NCBI GenBank assembly: GCA_910585625.1
Contig: CAJUFQ010000010.1
Location: 33,333-97,332 of the forward strand
Length of the DNA: 64,000 bases
From: an uncultured Lachnospiraceae bacterium
Lineage (GTDB): Bacteria > Bacillota > Clostridia > Lachnospirales > Lachnospiraceae
Reading direction: 5' to 3'
In this document: one piece after another, positions 19,501 through 26,567 of the stretch
How the letters are laid out: each line of letters starts with the position of its first letter
Position numbering within the stretch: position 1 is the first letter of the stretch
The notes under the pieces: generated by a model
The model's input: the letters and a program-made list of their open reading frames with translations, nothing else
Database searches by the model: none
Told to the model about the DNA's origin: nothing
Program-made: the position numbers and the translations under genes

Positions 19501-20127
19501 CGCCGCATACACTTCCTGGCGGCAGAGACGGCAGAATTCCCGGTACTCTTTCTTCGTCAATGTCTCCAGAACATTCTTCTCCGCTGTTCGCAAGGCCTGC
19601 CTGGAATGCTCTATAAAAAATTCCTTAAGGTCAGCCGCAAACAGTGAAAACAGCCGGTATCTGTCCCGCTGCTTTTCGATGGCACGGCTTACGCCCTTCC
19701 ATTCCTTGTAATGCCTGCCGTCTGCTTGTGCCCGATCCAGCAGCTCCACAAACCGATTCGCATTTCGGTACATCACAAAATCACAGCACTTTAACTGTGT
19801 GAGATAAAACCTCTCCATGCGCTGCAAACTGTTCCACGTCTGTGCCTGGACAAATGCCGTCCTCACAGGAGCCTCCTCCAGCCCCATCTGAATCATTCTG
19901 TTTTTCAGCACAAGGCTGAACAGGATGTTCGCCTGCCCGGACTGCCGCTCCTCTCCTTTTGCACTACTGCCCAGGTAAAATAAGTCTATGTTCCCATACT
20001 CCGGCGCATCTGCCGGGACATACTTATCCCATAACCGCTTTAGCATTCCCTGGTTGATATGAAGATGTATTTTCTGTTTATAAGCTTCCCGTATCCTTAC
20101 CATACTGACCGCCCTGGCATTCCCCAA
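16546..20127 (-). CDS. very large helical protein, possible tape-measure or scaffold
   Basis: About 1,193 residues, rich in Glu, Ala, Gln, Lys and Arg, with no membrane segment. The first 450 residues look like a globular helical domain (QGMLKRLWDKYVP, FYLTQLKCCDFVMYRNANRF). Around 350-400 are degenerate repeats of roughly 20 residues (YLEAVEREYQSKSGEN type). The C-terminal 70 residues are a clear coiled coil (QEQLGKKLKEVEAQLEKVE). No Afp14-like tape-measure gene is otherwise visible, so this is the best candidate for length control or assembly, but that is inference. TTG at 20127 has AAGGA seven bases upstream; TTG at 20148 overlaps the tube gene. Confidence 0.6.
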   Translation of the reverse strand: MGNARAVSMVRIREAYKQKIHLHINQGMLKRLWDKYVPADAPEYGNIDLFYLGSSAKGEERQSGQANILFSLVLKNRMIQMGLEEAPVRTAFVQAQTWNSLQRMERFYLTQLKCCDFVMYRNANRFVELLDRAQADGRHYKEWKGVSRAIEKQRDRYRLFSLFAADLKEFFIEHSRQALRTAEKNVLETLTKKEYREFCRLCRQEVYAAHSGREVSAADGNGQEVKWKKSKDKMRGFLEEAEDTQIRRLWVQLEHLAASDNQAESENDNALLFAKLMQIRHHYLQEVAAGFWEHAFEAAGKKNFREAAKLSGIPWEELECRFVREKRQRRSDDMGYLEAVEREYQSKSGENEYLEALKKINQAEPVEKEHLESAESVYHSESGQKQFLTAGKPERQALKEENLLSGESVIQFMEEMRLSLQAEREQLVQREAQAFASYREIYRGVSAPMSRQYQVERKKAQGLFMQIRKLQAAERTALIEKLAAAVLMQGEANPAGGQSSNRQMGAWKAEVASQSHTGVMDVPGQREIHGTEDAGKKDGGVIAGFTQKEIEQLLSYIASVMEKKAERIFAGRLPRDTEEIRSRNMQYEGRNAAEALVHRTDGSGGAAKQDASGREAKATEKELLQIAAAAKRMAGKIASQQTGSVHRQTEKNISRLLEDAGRAAAEREAQDAGTTRESNEGIHIGAADVTEWEAEALFRQIMEVIEQKEAEKISGYAWEGVEEAFSLISDKRAEENTSSLAEEVGRAEAAEQAMEAAKTEAAEQAEEANAKAEEKTAEAAQWLQQGISEPAWIPYQRLWEWGEALLFHPEHGRETAEADILPGWQDALPLPGEGEQREMASGEGSREYSGNQAKEDIQTEIIRSQIAAAKSRNTLQQLISQINHKAASELPGETGGKKGWPDEAWGKEDAGSELLVYADSQLGTPKIRELLQFVQKLDESQYGRLIEELSEVTAQQRMLYFGRKAEGAEEKILEHLAAGENREVLAMIRMRNEKQYETLTEKLSEVISSADGRASADRAAFDGNRPGGQFLASAYPMLVYRIRQYEARRQRTIHEDMQRVRQAYYRQEGNLSESRQFPAGVRSSGEPANLGHRTNAGNAWERISPTNDLQYSVQDVVDSEEERKRDMMRGRQENAQLISTQEQLGKKLKEVEAQLEKVETAAKAKEDVRAFAEQVKKQLYEELHVEKLRRGLI

Positions 20128-20137
20128 TTTGCTTTCC

Positions 20138-20578
20138 TTATAATCCAATCTTATTTATGGTCTCTGAAAGGCCATTGTGGGAAATTTCCACTTTCTTTAT
20201 CAGAATCCCGCTGCTCATAGCATCCAGCGTATCAATTTCCCATTTCGTGACAATCCCCCAGTTCGCCTGATAAGTCGCAGTGGGGATAAGCCCTGAATCC
20301 GGCATGACCATGATGATGATGCCTTTCTTTAGTTCGTACCCCGCCGTGAGGGTCGTGCGTGACATTTCCCCGCTGGCAATCCCATATTCCAAGATGAGTT
20401 TATCCAGTGACTGCCGCGGCTTGGGCAGATAATGCACACGGTCATTGACCCCGCCTTCCACGACAGTCTCAAACTCCATTGTCGCGGAGATATTAGAGAC
20501 TTTCGAGAAGCCGAGCGACTTCCCATTGAGGATTACCTTAAATTTTGTGTGTCTTGCAAGATTGTCTTGCATTGCCAT
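20138..20578 (-). CDS. CIS tube protein (second tube paralogue)
   Basis: 146 residues of the T4 gp19/Hcp-like tube fold: KFKVILNGKSLGFSKVSNIS, a FETVVEGG loop, PRQSLDKLILEYG and WEIDTLDAMSSGILIKKVEI. The YLPKPRQ element is typical of Afp5-type or first-ring tube proteins. Two different tube genes in one operon is normal for eCIS: one forms the bulk tube and the other the initial ring. GAGGTGAAG precedes the ATG. Confidence 0.87.
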   Translation of the reverse strand: MAMQDNLARHTKFKVILNGKSLGFSKVSNISATMEFETVVEGGVNDRVHYLPKPRQSLDKLILEYGIASGEMSRTTLTAGYELKKGIIIMVMPDSGLIPTATYQANWGIVTKWEIDTLDAMSSGILIKKVEISHNGLSETINKIGL

Positions 20579-20637
20579 CTCACTTCACCTCTGCAAACAG
20601 CCGCGCCATCTGCCATTCGGCATGGGACTGCCCCTGC

Positions 20638-20817
20638 CTATAAGCGGAAAATATCCTTTTCCTTCGGCTTGCCGCTGACTTTCCTGTTAATCTCTGAAAT
20701 TTCCCTGCACCATCTAATCCGCTCACGGTGCGTGAGGCTTAAGATTTCTGTCCTGCCCCAATGCATGTAATAAGCGACAAACGCTGCTTCTTCATAAATC
20801 TTGTCCGCCGGATACAA
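20638..20817 (-). CDS. DUF6760-like small protein, probably made as a -1 frameshift extension
   Basis: The frame encodes NLYPADKIYEEAAFVAYYMH then W-x-x-TEILSLTHRERIRWCREI, the pattern of short DUF6760 proteins found after tube genes in eCIS loci. There is no convincing ribosome site for the TTG at 20817, and the only ATG in frame (20880) lies deep in the upstream gene. The frame is -1 relative to the upstream gene and a slippery heptamer is in phase in the overlap, so I infer it is translated mainly as an extension of that gene, like lambda G-GT. Confidence 0.65.
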   Translation of the reverse strand: MYPADKIYEEAAFVAYYMHWGRTEILSLTHRERIRWCREISEINRKVSGKPKEKDIFRL

Positions 20818-20844
20818 ATTTATTGCCCGGCTTCCATAAAATTT
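20807..20844 (-). promoter_or_regulatory. candidate -1 programmed ribosomal frameshift signal
   Basis: Read on the minus strand, the heptamer A AAT TTT (20844-20838) is exactly in the zero frame of the chaperone-like gene (codons ATA AAT TTT). It is followed by a six-base spacer (ATGGAA) and a GC stem, GCCGG (20831-20827) with CCGGC (20811-20807). The zero-frame stop is at 20822-20820. Slipping back one base opens the DUF6760 frame and gives a fusion of about 183 residues. All elements are seen directly; frameshifting itself is inferred. Confidence 0.6.
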
Positions 20845-21188
20845 ATTGGCACTGTGATTTCTTCCCCGCAATGCGGGCATACCGCATGGTAGGAAGGAAC
20901 CTCCGCCTGGTTCACCCTCTCGTAGAGATCCTGCAGATATGCCAAGTCAGGCGTATAAAGGCCTTCTATTACCTTCGTGTCCACCGCCGGCATGCTCCCC
21001 AGGCTCGTAATCACCCGCGAGAGCAGGATAATCACAAGATAGCCCGGGTTCTGCTGCACCCTGGGATCGCGCAGCGGTATGATCTCATCTGCCGCCGTCG
21101 CCAGGCGCATCTTCCCTTCCCGGTGCAAATTCCCATCCCTGTCCACATAACCCTTGGGCAGGACAAAAGAAAATTCTGTCTCAAACAT
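20820..21188 (-). CDS. tail-assembly-chaperone-like protein with CxxC motif
   Basis: 122 residues: FVLPKGYVDRDGNLHREGKM then R-LATAADEIIPLRDPRV resembles the Mu gp41/phage tail assembly chaperone opening. The middle is helical (YLVIILLSRVITSLG, DLAYLQDLYERVN) and the end carries CPHCGEEITVPINF, a half zinc ribbon. Homologues sit between tube and spike genes in eCIS loci and are thought to assist tube or tape assembly. The last 60 bases overlap the next frame and contain a frameshift signal. Confidence 0.7.
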   Translation of the reverse strand: MFETEFSFVLPKGYVDRDGNLHREGKMRLATAADEIIPLRDPRVQQNPGYLVIILLSRVITSLGSMPAVDTKVIEGLYTPDLAYLQDLYERVNQAEVPSYHAVCPHCGEEITVPINFMEAGQ

Positions 21189-21277
21189 CTGCTCCTTACC
21201 CTTGCCTTCCTATGCGCCCCGGGCAGCATCTGCCCGGAGCATCATTAGATTCCTATTTCAGAAACATTCCATCCATG

Positions 21278-21703
21278 TTAGGAAACCCTGGTCATTCCCT
21301 CATGGGCAATTTCAAGGCTCTCAATCGCAACCTCTGAAGACGTCGCATTGAAATCCGGCGCCGTATACTTCGCCGGCCACGCATTGATTACCTGCCAGGA
21401 CGCAGTCGCGGTCTCTGTCTCATCTAAAATCGTGATGGTAATCGTCTTACGCTCAACTTCTCCTTCCACGCCTGCAATCATCCATTCATACATAACCATG
21501 GAGTCTGCGACGCCCTGTTTCAATGTGATGTTTCCATACTTTTTCAGTCCCGGCAGCTTCATCGGCGTCTGAACCATGTCGCCCTCGCGATACTCAATTA
21601 CGTCGATTGATGCGTCAAACCCGGATGCCTCGGAGAAACCGCCTGCCTCTAAGCCGTCAATTTCTACCTTATATCTAAATTTTCCATATGGAGTACTTGC
21701 CAT
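21278..21703 (-). CDS. CIS major tube protein (Afp1-like)
   Basis: 141 residues with the canonical tube fold of eCIS: YGKFRYKVEIDGLEAGGFSE, FDASIDVIEYREGD, LPGLKKYGNITLKQGV and W-QVINAWPAKYTAPDFNA. It follows the sheath gene by 62 bases, as in most contractile tails where sheath and tube are co-expressed in large amounts. AAAGGAG lies upstream. Confidence 0.93.
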   Translation of the reverse strand: MASTPYGKFRYKVEIDGLEAGGFSEASGFDASIDVIEYREGDMVQTPMKLPGLKKYGNITLKQGVADSMVMYEWMIAGVEGEVERKTITITILDETETATASWQVINAWPAKYTAPDFNATSSEVAIESLEIAHEGMTRVS

Positions 21704-21765
21704 CTCTTCACAACGCTCCTTTCTGTCTATTTATTTTCCTGAAGAAATGATAAACGGTGCAACCC

Positions 21766-23502
21766 TTATACGGAATCACCTGTTTTCTGTGAAATCCTAA
21801 AGATTACAAATTCGGCAGGTTTCACTGGCGCGATGCCGATTACGCAGACGAGCCTTCCATTATCAATATCATCCTGGCTCATGGTATTTCTGCCGCAGTT
21901 GACAAAAAATGCCTCAGACGGAGCCGATCCTGCAAGCGCGCCTGACCGCCAAAGCCCGGTCAGAAATACGTCTATCGTCCGCTTCACGCGTACCCAAAGA
22001 ACTTCGTCATTTGGCTCAAACACTGCCCAGTTCGTATTTGCCTTGATGCTTTCTTCAATGAAGATAAACAGACGGCGGACATTGATATATTTCCAGCTCG
22101 GGTCGCTGCTTGCCGTGCGCGCGCCCCAGACCCGGATGCCCTGTCCCGGGAAGGAACGGATTAAATTGACGCCCTTGGGATTTAAGATATCCTGCTCGCC
22201 TTTATTGAACTGGCAGTCCAATCCCACGCACGCGCGTACCGTCTCATTTGCCGGCGCCTTATGTACCCCTCTTGCGGTATCGCTGCGCGCATAAATGCCT
22301 ATCACAGAACCGGAAGGCGGTATCGCCATGTTCTTCTTATCCAACGGGTCGAAGACTTCCAGCCAGGGATGGTACATTGCCGCATAATTGCTGTCAACAA
22401 TATCCCTATGGGCAATAATGTCATCCATCTTCTTAGCGTCCCTGGGCATGTCAAGCACCGCAAACCGGCTGGCAAGATTCTCACAGTGCGCAACCAGCAT
22501 CAGCTGCACATTGGGATCCACAACGCCCGGAACTGCCATAATAGACACACTGTCATTGTCCAAAAAAGACTGGATACCCGTCCGTTTTCCTGCACCCCTG
22601 TCCACACCGATAAAGTCAGCCGCGCTGATATTGGACACGGAACCGTTACTGCCGCCCTTTAACGCAATCACGCAAAACGCTTTCTCCAGATTGTCCCCGA
22701 TAATCTCGTCGAACGGCGCCACCGGCTCGCTCTTCTTGCCGCCAATATAATTGGTGATGATCAGGTCGGACTTTGCCGTCTTCTTCTCAACGTAATTTGG
22801 TATGTTCACATTGAACGACAGGTTCTCGTAAAACTCCACAATGTCGTCATACTTCACTTCCAGGTTAAACTCACACGTAGAAATCACTTTTGACGGAAGC
22901 AAGTTCTTATCTACAACGTCCTGCTCAAATTCCTTGGCAAACACAAGGATGTTGTCCTGGCTCTTGACCACACGGTTGTACACCACGTTCGTCATGTCCT
23001 TATAAACGACGATGTCCCCCTCATGGAACCCTGCGGAGCTTTTTACGGAATACTGCTTCCCATCCGCTGTCTCAAGTTCTTCTAAAACCTGGGTCTTTGC
23101 CTTGCTCGCGGGCGTCACGACAATGCTCATGCTGTTTCCCCACAAGCCAGGGTTTTTGGCGCGCACCCTGAGGACGGAATCCAGCGCAGGCACCTTCGCA
23201 TTGGCCGGTTTCGCATCGCTTGGCGCAACACGCGATACAAAGCAGCGGGAACCTCCATTTACAAAAAAGTGTTCCACCGCATACGCCAGGAACCGGTATT
23301 CCCCATACTCATTCTCGGAAAGATACCCTCCGAATTTCCTCTTAAAATCTGCAAAATTGGTGACAAGCTGCGGAACCCCTTCCGCCGGGCCTCTCTCCGC
23401 AAGGCCGATGAATCCGGCCGTACTTGTACCAACACCTTCCATTGGCTTTCCGCCTGAATCAAATTCCTCTACATATACGCCTGGTGATAAATATTCAGCC
23501 AT
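21766..23502 (-). CDS. contractile tail sheath protein
   Basis: 578 residues, first gene of the leftward operon. The N-terminus (EYLSPGVYVEEFDSG, TAGFIGLAERGP) and the C-terminus (NVRRLFIFIEESIKANTNWA, FEPNDEVLWVRVKRTIDVFL, GRLVCVIGIAPVKPAEFVIF) are the conserved subtilisin-like sheath halves that handshake in the helical lattice. Afp-type loci often carry two or three sheath genes; only one is seen here. The ATG at 23502 has only a weak ribosome site; a perfect AAAGGAGGT lies 40 bases upstream, separated by two small hairpins. Confidence 0.95.
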   Translation of the reverse strand: MAEYLSPGVYVEEFDSGGKPMEGVGTSTAGFIGLAERGPAEGVPQLVTNFADFKRKFGGYLSENEYGEYRFLAYAVEHFFVNGGSRCFVSRVAPSDAKPANAKVPALDSVLRVRAKNPGLWGNSMSIVVTPASKAKTQVLEELETADGKQYSVKSSAGFHEGDIVVYKDMTNVVYNRVVKSQDNILVFAKEFEQDVVDKNLLPSKVISTCEFNLEVKYDDIVEFYENLSFNVNIPNYVEKKTAKSDLIITNYIGGKKSEPVAPFDEIIGDNLEKAFCVIALKGGSNGSVSNISAADFIGVDRGAGKRTGIQSFLDNDSVSIMAVPGVVDPNVQLMLVAHCENLASRFAVLDMPRDAKKMDDIIAHRDIVDSNYAAMYHPWLEVFDPLDKKNMAIPPSGSVIGIYARSDTARGVHKAPANETVRACVGLDCQFNKGEQDILNPKGVNLIRSFPGQGIRVWGARTASSDPSWKYINVRRLFIFIEESIKANTNWAVFEPNDEVLWVRVKRTIDVFLTGLWRSGALAGSAPSEAFFVNCGRNTMSQDDIDNGRLVCVIGIAPVKPAEFVIFRISQKTGDSV

Positions 23503-23542
23503 AATTTCCCAGCAAAAGCTGCTGCTGCCGCTAATGCCGGCT

Positions 23543-23551
23543 ACCTCCTTT
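23543..23551 (-). promoter_or_regulatory. distant strong Shine-Dalgarno of the sheath gene
   Basis: AAAGGAGGT on the minus strand is about 40 bases before the sheath ATG. Between them lie two hairpins, GCCG/CGGC and CAGCA/TGCTG, that could bring the two together. An ATT codon at 23535, in frame with the sheath and eight bases after AGGAGG, is a rarer possible start. Confidence 0.5.
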
Positions 23552-23573
23552 CCTTAATAAAAATTCTAGGAGC

Positions 23574-23609
23574 ATTATATAACATTCCTCTAAACAAAAT
23601 TCTAAACAA
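23574..23609 (-). promoter_or_regulatory. sheath-operon promoter with direct repeats (SARP-like layout)
   Basis: The minus strand has a perfect -10, TATAAT (23579-23574), without a good -35. Instead, TTGTTTAGA occurs twice (23609-23601 and 23597-23589) with 12-base periodicity, the nearer copy nine bases from the -10. SARP activators of actinobacteria are known to bind direct repeats of about 11-base period just upstream of the -10; the neighbouring regulator has a SARP/BTAD region. Binding is inferred. Confidence 0.6.
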
Positions 23610-23632
23610 TTCGACAGCAGCCTCACTTTTTC

Positions 23633-23664
23633 CCAAACTGGTGTAAAAACTGCCAAATTGGTGC
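23633..23664. promoter_or_regulatory. twin operator-like repeats in the divergent intergenic region
   Basis: CCAAACTGGTGT (23633) and CCAAATTGGTGC (23653) are near-identical with 20-base spacing, about two helix turns; each core is palindromic (CCAA/TTGG). They lie between the sheath promoter and the regulator gene, whose -10 may be TATACT at 23693-23698 with a poor -35. Possible autoregulatory site. Confidence 0.45.
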
Positions 23665-23723
23665 AGGACATGGAAAGTCCCGGCAAATCGTTTATACTTT
23701 TGCCAGAAAGGAGGAGACGGAAC

Positions 23724-26567
23724 ATGAGAAACGAAAACAGCAAGATCCAGATACCGAATGTTGATAAAGAATACACCCAACGGACGGCAGACGCCCTCCT
23801 CGCTTCCCTGCAGGCAGATATCATCCTGCTCAATGCCGGAGCCGGCTATGGCAAGACTCAGGCGCTGGCGAATTACGTGCGCCATTTTCCGGGAAAAAGC
23901 GCATGGTACAGCATCAACGGCACGGACAATGACCTGATGTCGTTCATCCAGAATTTAACAGAATCCATCCAATGCGCCTTGGGAATATCCTGCTTTGATT
24001 TCCATCAATTTGCGCCTCTCCTGGAGAATATCGACACAGCAATGGAGCAGCTTGTCGTCTGGCTGGACGAACAAGTTGATTTCATCAATGTCATCCTGGA
24101 CGATTTCCAGGAAATCACGAATCCTGATATTTTCAACCTCCTGGAGATTTTAATAGAAACAATGGATAACCATATGCGCCTGTTCATTGTAGAAAAACGT
24201 TCCCAGCCGCCTTTTTTCGATAAATATATGGACAATGGACGCGCCGTCTCCCTAGGAATGGAGGAACTGCGGTTCCATCCGCAGGAAATTAGCGCCCTCC
24301 TAAAAAATATCGGGGAGAGCAACGAACAATGGGCGAAGGTAATCTGCGACTGCACGGAAGGATGGCCGGTAGGCGTAAGGCAGATTGTGCAGCAGCTTTG
24401 CAGCCAGAAGAAAAACGCCACCATGGAGACGCTCAAAACCATATGTGACAAGCTGGAAGCTTCCGACTACTTCATGACAAAAGTCTATCGGATGCTGCCC
24501 TATGACATACAGACTTTTTTAAAGAAGACTGCCGTCCTCGATTATATGACGGCCCCAATATGCAACAAAGTGGCAGGCATCCATAACTCAGAAAGCATGC
24601 TCCGTTACCTTGTAAATGAAAACCTGTTCGTGCAGACTTTAGGAGACGTCAGCAGCCTCTGCCGCTACCACTCCATCTTCCAACGTTTCCTACTGTCCCA
24701 GACTACTTTGGAAGAACAGCAGGAAGCTTTGAGGACTGCCGCCTATTTCCTCTTAAAGACCACTGACAAAATCCAGGCGGCAGAATACGCCTGCCGCTCC
24801 GGCGACGCTGACATCGTGCAGGCAGTCATCGAAACAGTCGGGGATTCCATGCTGGAAGAACGGCTTTATGGTACCTTGGAACGATGGTTTACATTTCTTG
24901 AAACAGAACGCTCCAGCCTCTCCCCCAAAACACGCTTCCTCTATGGCAAATACCTGATGGCGCTTGGCCAACATCAGGAAGCAGGACGGCAAATTACAGA
25001 GGCCGGAAAAGCCTTTTATGAAGAAGGGCGGCTTTCCGACTATCAGAAAGTCCTGCTGTTTGCCGCATCCGCCAAACGGAAAGCCGGGAACCCCCTGCAG
25101 GCCAATCAGTATCTGGAACAGGCAAGGCAGGAGACAGGGGCTGCCTGGGGTGAGAATGCCGCCGCCATCTGCACGGAACAAATAAAAATACAATGCTGCC
25201 TCCACCAATTCGACGAGGCTGCCAAGCTTCTCCTGACCTATATGGGACAGGGACTCCCTGTGCAGGGGAATGAGTTCCTGTCCGCCGCAAGCCAGATCCT
25301 TCTTCCGCAAGTTCAGGCAGAAACGGCTGGCGAAACGCCAAATAACCTGCAGCTTGAAGGCGTCCCGGAAGGATTTCTTCTCAGAAACTGCATCTTAGCC
25401 GAACAGCTGAAAACGGCATACCTCTGCGGCGACTGGAATAGCACAAGGCAGGCGGCGAGAACCATCATACAAAGTTCCAGGCATGAGACGCTGCAGACTG
25501 CGGCGGCCTGGCAGATACTTGCAGTCCTCTCTTGGGACGGCGGAGATTACCGCAAAGCAATAGAGCAGTCGCAGATGGGGGCTGACTTCCTGCTGAAAAA
25601 CCATGTCTGGAATCTGGAGCTTTCAGCAAAACACCGCCAGATTCTCAGCCAAATCCACTCTATCCACCAGAATATAACAGACACGCGCTGCCTGCTGCCG
25701 CAAAAAAACGATACAAAGCTGCAAGGCACAAAAGAAACCGGAAAAATCAATATCCGCTGCATGGGCGGCTTTCTGGTCTTCCTGCCAGGCTGCAGCGGGC
25801 AGGAACTGAAATGGCGGACGAAAAAAGCACGGGAATTATTTGCCTACCTCTTCCATCTGCAGGGGCAAAGCGTCTCCCGGGAAGTCATTATAGAGCTGTT
25901 GTGGCCGGAAGCCGGGACAAAGAGCGCAATCGCCCTGTTCCACACAACACTCTACAGCATCCGCCAGTCCTTTCAGCAGGAAGGGCTTGAGGAACTGATT
26001 TCTTATGAGAAAAAAATGTATTCCCTGAACATGCAGCTTGTGGATTCCGATCTAGCCGACTTGTCCGCCTACCTGAAAGACAAAAACTTATGGGAACGCG
26101 AACCGGAACGGATCATGCAGCTCTATCCGGGCAGCTATATGGGAAACAGCGGCTACTTATGGTCTTATGCGAAAGCAAAAGAATTAGACGACAGCTGCCT
26201 TGCGGCGCTTAAGCGCGGGGCGGATACGCGGGCATCCCAGGACAGATTCGAAGATGCCATTCCTTTTTTACAAAGAATGCTTGAGGCAGACCCCTATAAT
26301 GAAGAAACCGTCTCACGGCTCATATCCTGCCTATACGAAAGCGGCAGGCAGTCGGAAGCAAAACAGCAATACGACCATATGCAGAAACTGTACCAAGAAG
26401 ATCTGGAACTGGATTTCAGCCGCAGCTTTAAAGAAATCGTAGAAAGGAGCCATGCATGGAAAACTACCGCAGTTACCGGGAATTTCTCGACGACATACGC
26501 ATCTGGGGAGCCAATGCCTGCGGGCAGGAAAAAGGCTTTGACCCCGCAAAAAATTGGGACAAAATGA
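23724..26567 (+). CDS. MalT/SARP-type ATPase transcription activator
   Basis: 947 residues. The N-terminal STAND-like NTPase has Walker A AGAGYGKTQAL (about 38-48) and a Walker B-like NVILDDFQEI (about 125). The middle is a TPR-like helical sensor. Near 672 an OmpR-type winged helix begins (INIRCMGGFLVFLPG, ELFAYLFHLQGQSVSREVII, ELLWPE) followed by a bacterial transcriptional activator domain of TPRs (about 770-930). It is transcribed divergently from the sheath gene, so it is probably the activator of the injection-system operon. The start is fixed by AAAGGAGGAGACGGAAC before the ATG at 23724. Its last 112 bases overlap the ATPase gene. Confidence 0.9.
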   Translation: MRNENSKIQIPNVDKEYTQRTADALLASLQADIILLNAGAGYGKTQALANYVRHFPGKSAWYSINGTDNDLMSFIQNLTESIQCALGISCFDFHQFAPLLENIDTAMEQLVVWLDEQVDFINVILDDFQEITNPDIFNLLEILIETMDNHMRLFIVEKRSQPPFFDKYMDNGRAVSLGMEELRFHPQEISALLKNIGESNEQWAKVICDCTEGWPVGVRQIVQQLCSQKKNATMETLKTICDKLEASDYFMTKVYRMLPYDIQTFLKKTAVLDYMTAPICNKVAGIHNSESMLRYLVNENLFVQTLGDVSSLCRYHSIFQRFLLSQTTLEEQQEALRTAAYFLLKTTDKIQAAEYACRSGDADIVQAVIETVGDSMLEERLYGTLERWFTFLETERSSLSPKTRFLYGKYLMALGQHQEAGRQITEAGKAFYEEGRLSDYQKVLLFAASAKRKAGNPLQANQYLEQARQETGAAWGENAAAICTEQIKIQCCLHQFDEAAKLLLTYMGQGLPVQGNEFLSAASQILLPQVQAETAGETPNNLQLEGVPEGFLLRNCILAEQLKTAYLCGDWNSTRQAARTIIQSSRHETLQTAAAWQILAVLSWDGGDYRKAIEQSQMGADFLLKNHVWNLELSAKHRQILSQIHSIHQNITDTRCLLPQKNDTKLQGTKETGKINIRCMGGFLVFLPGCSGQELKWRTKKARELFAYLFHLQGQSVSREVIIELLWPEAGTKSAIALFHTTLYSIRQSFQQEGLEELISYEKKMYSLNMQLVDSDLADLSAYLKDKNLWEREPERIMQLYPGSYMGNSGYLWSYAKAKELDDSCLAALKRGADTRASQDRFEDAIPFLQRMLEADPYNEETVSRLISCLYESGRQSEAKQQYDHMQKLYQEDLELDFSRSFKEIVERSHAWKTTAVTGNFSTTYASGEPMPAGRKKALTPQKIGTK

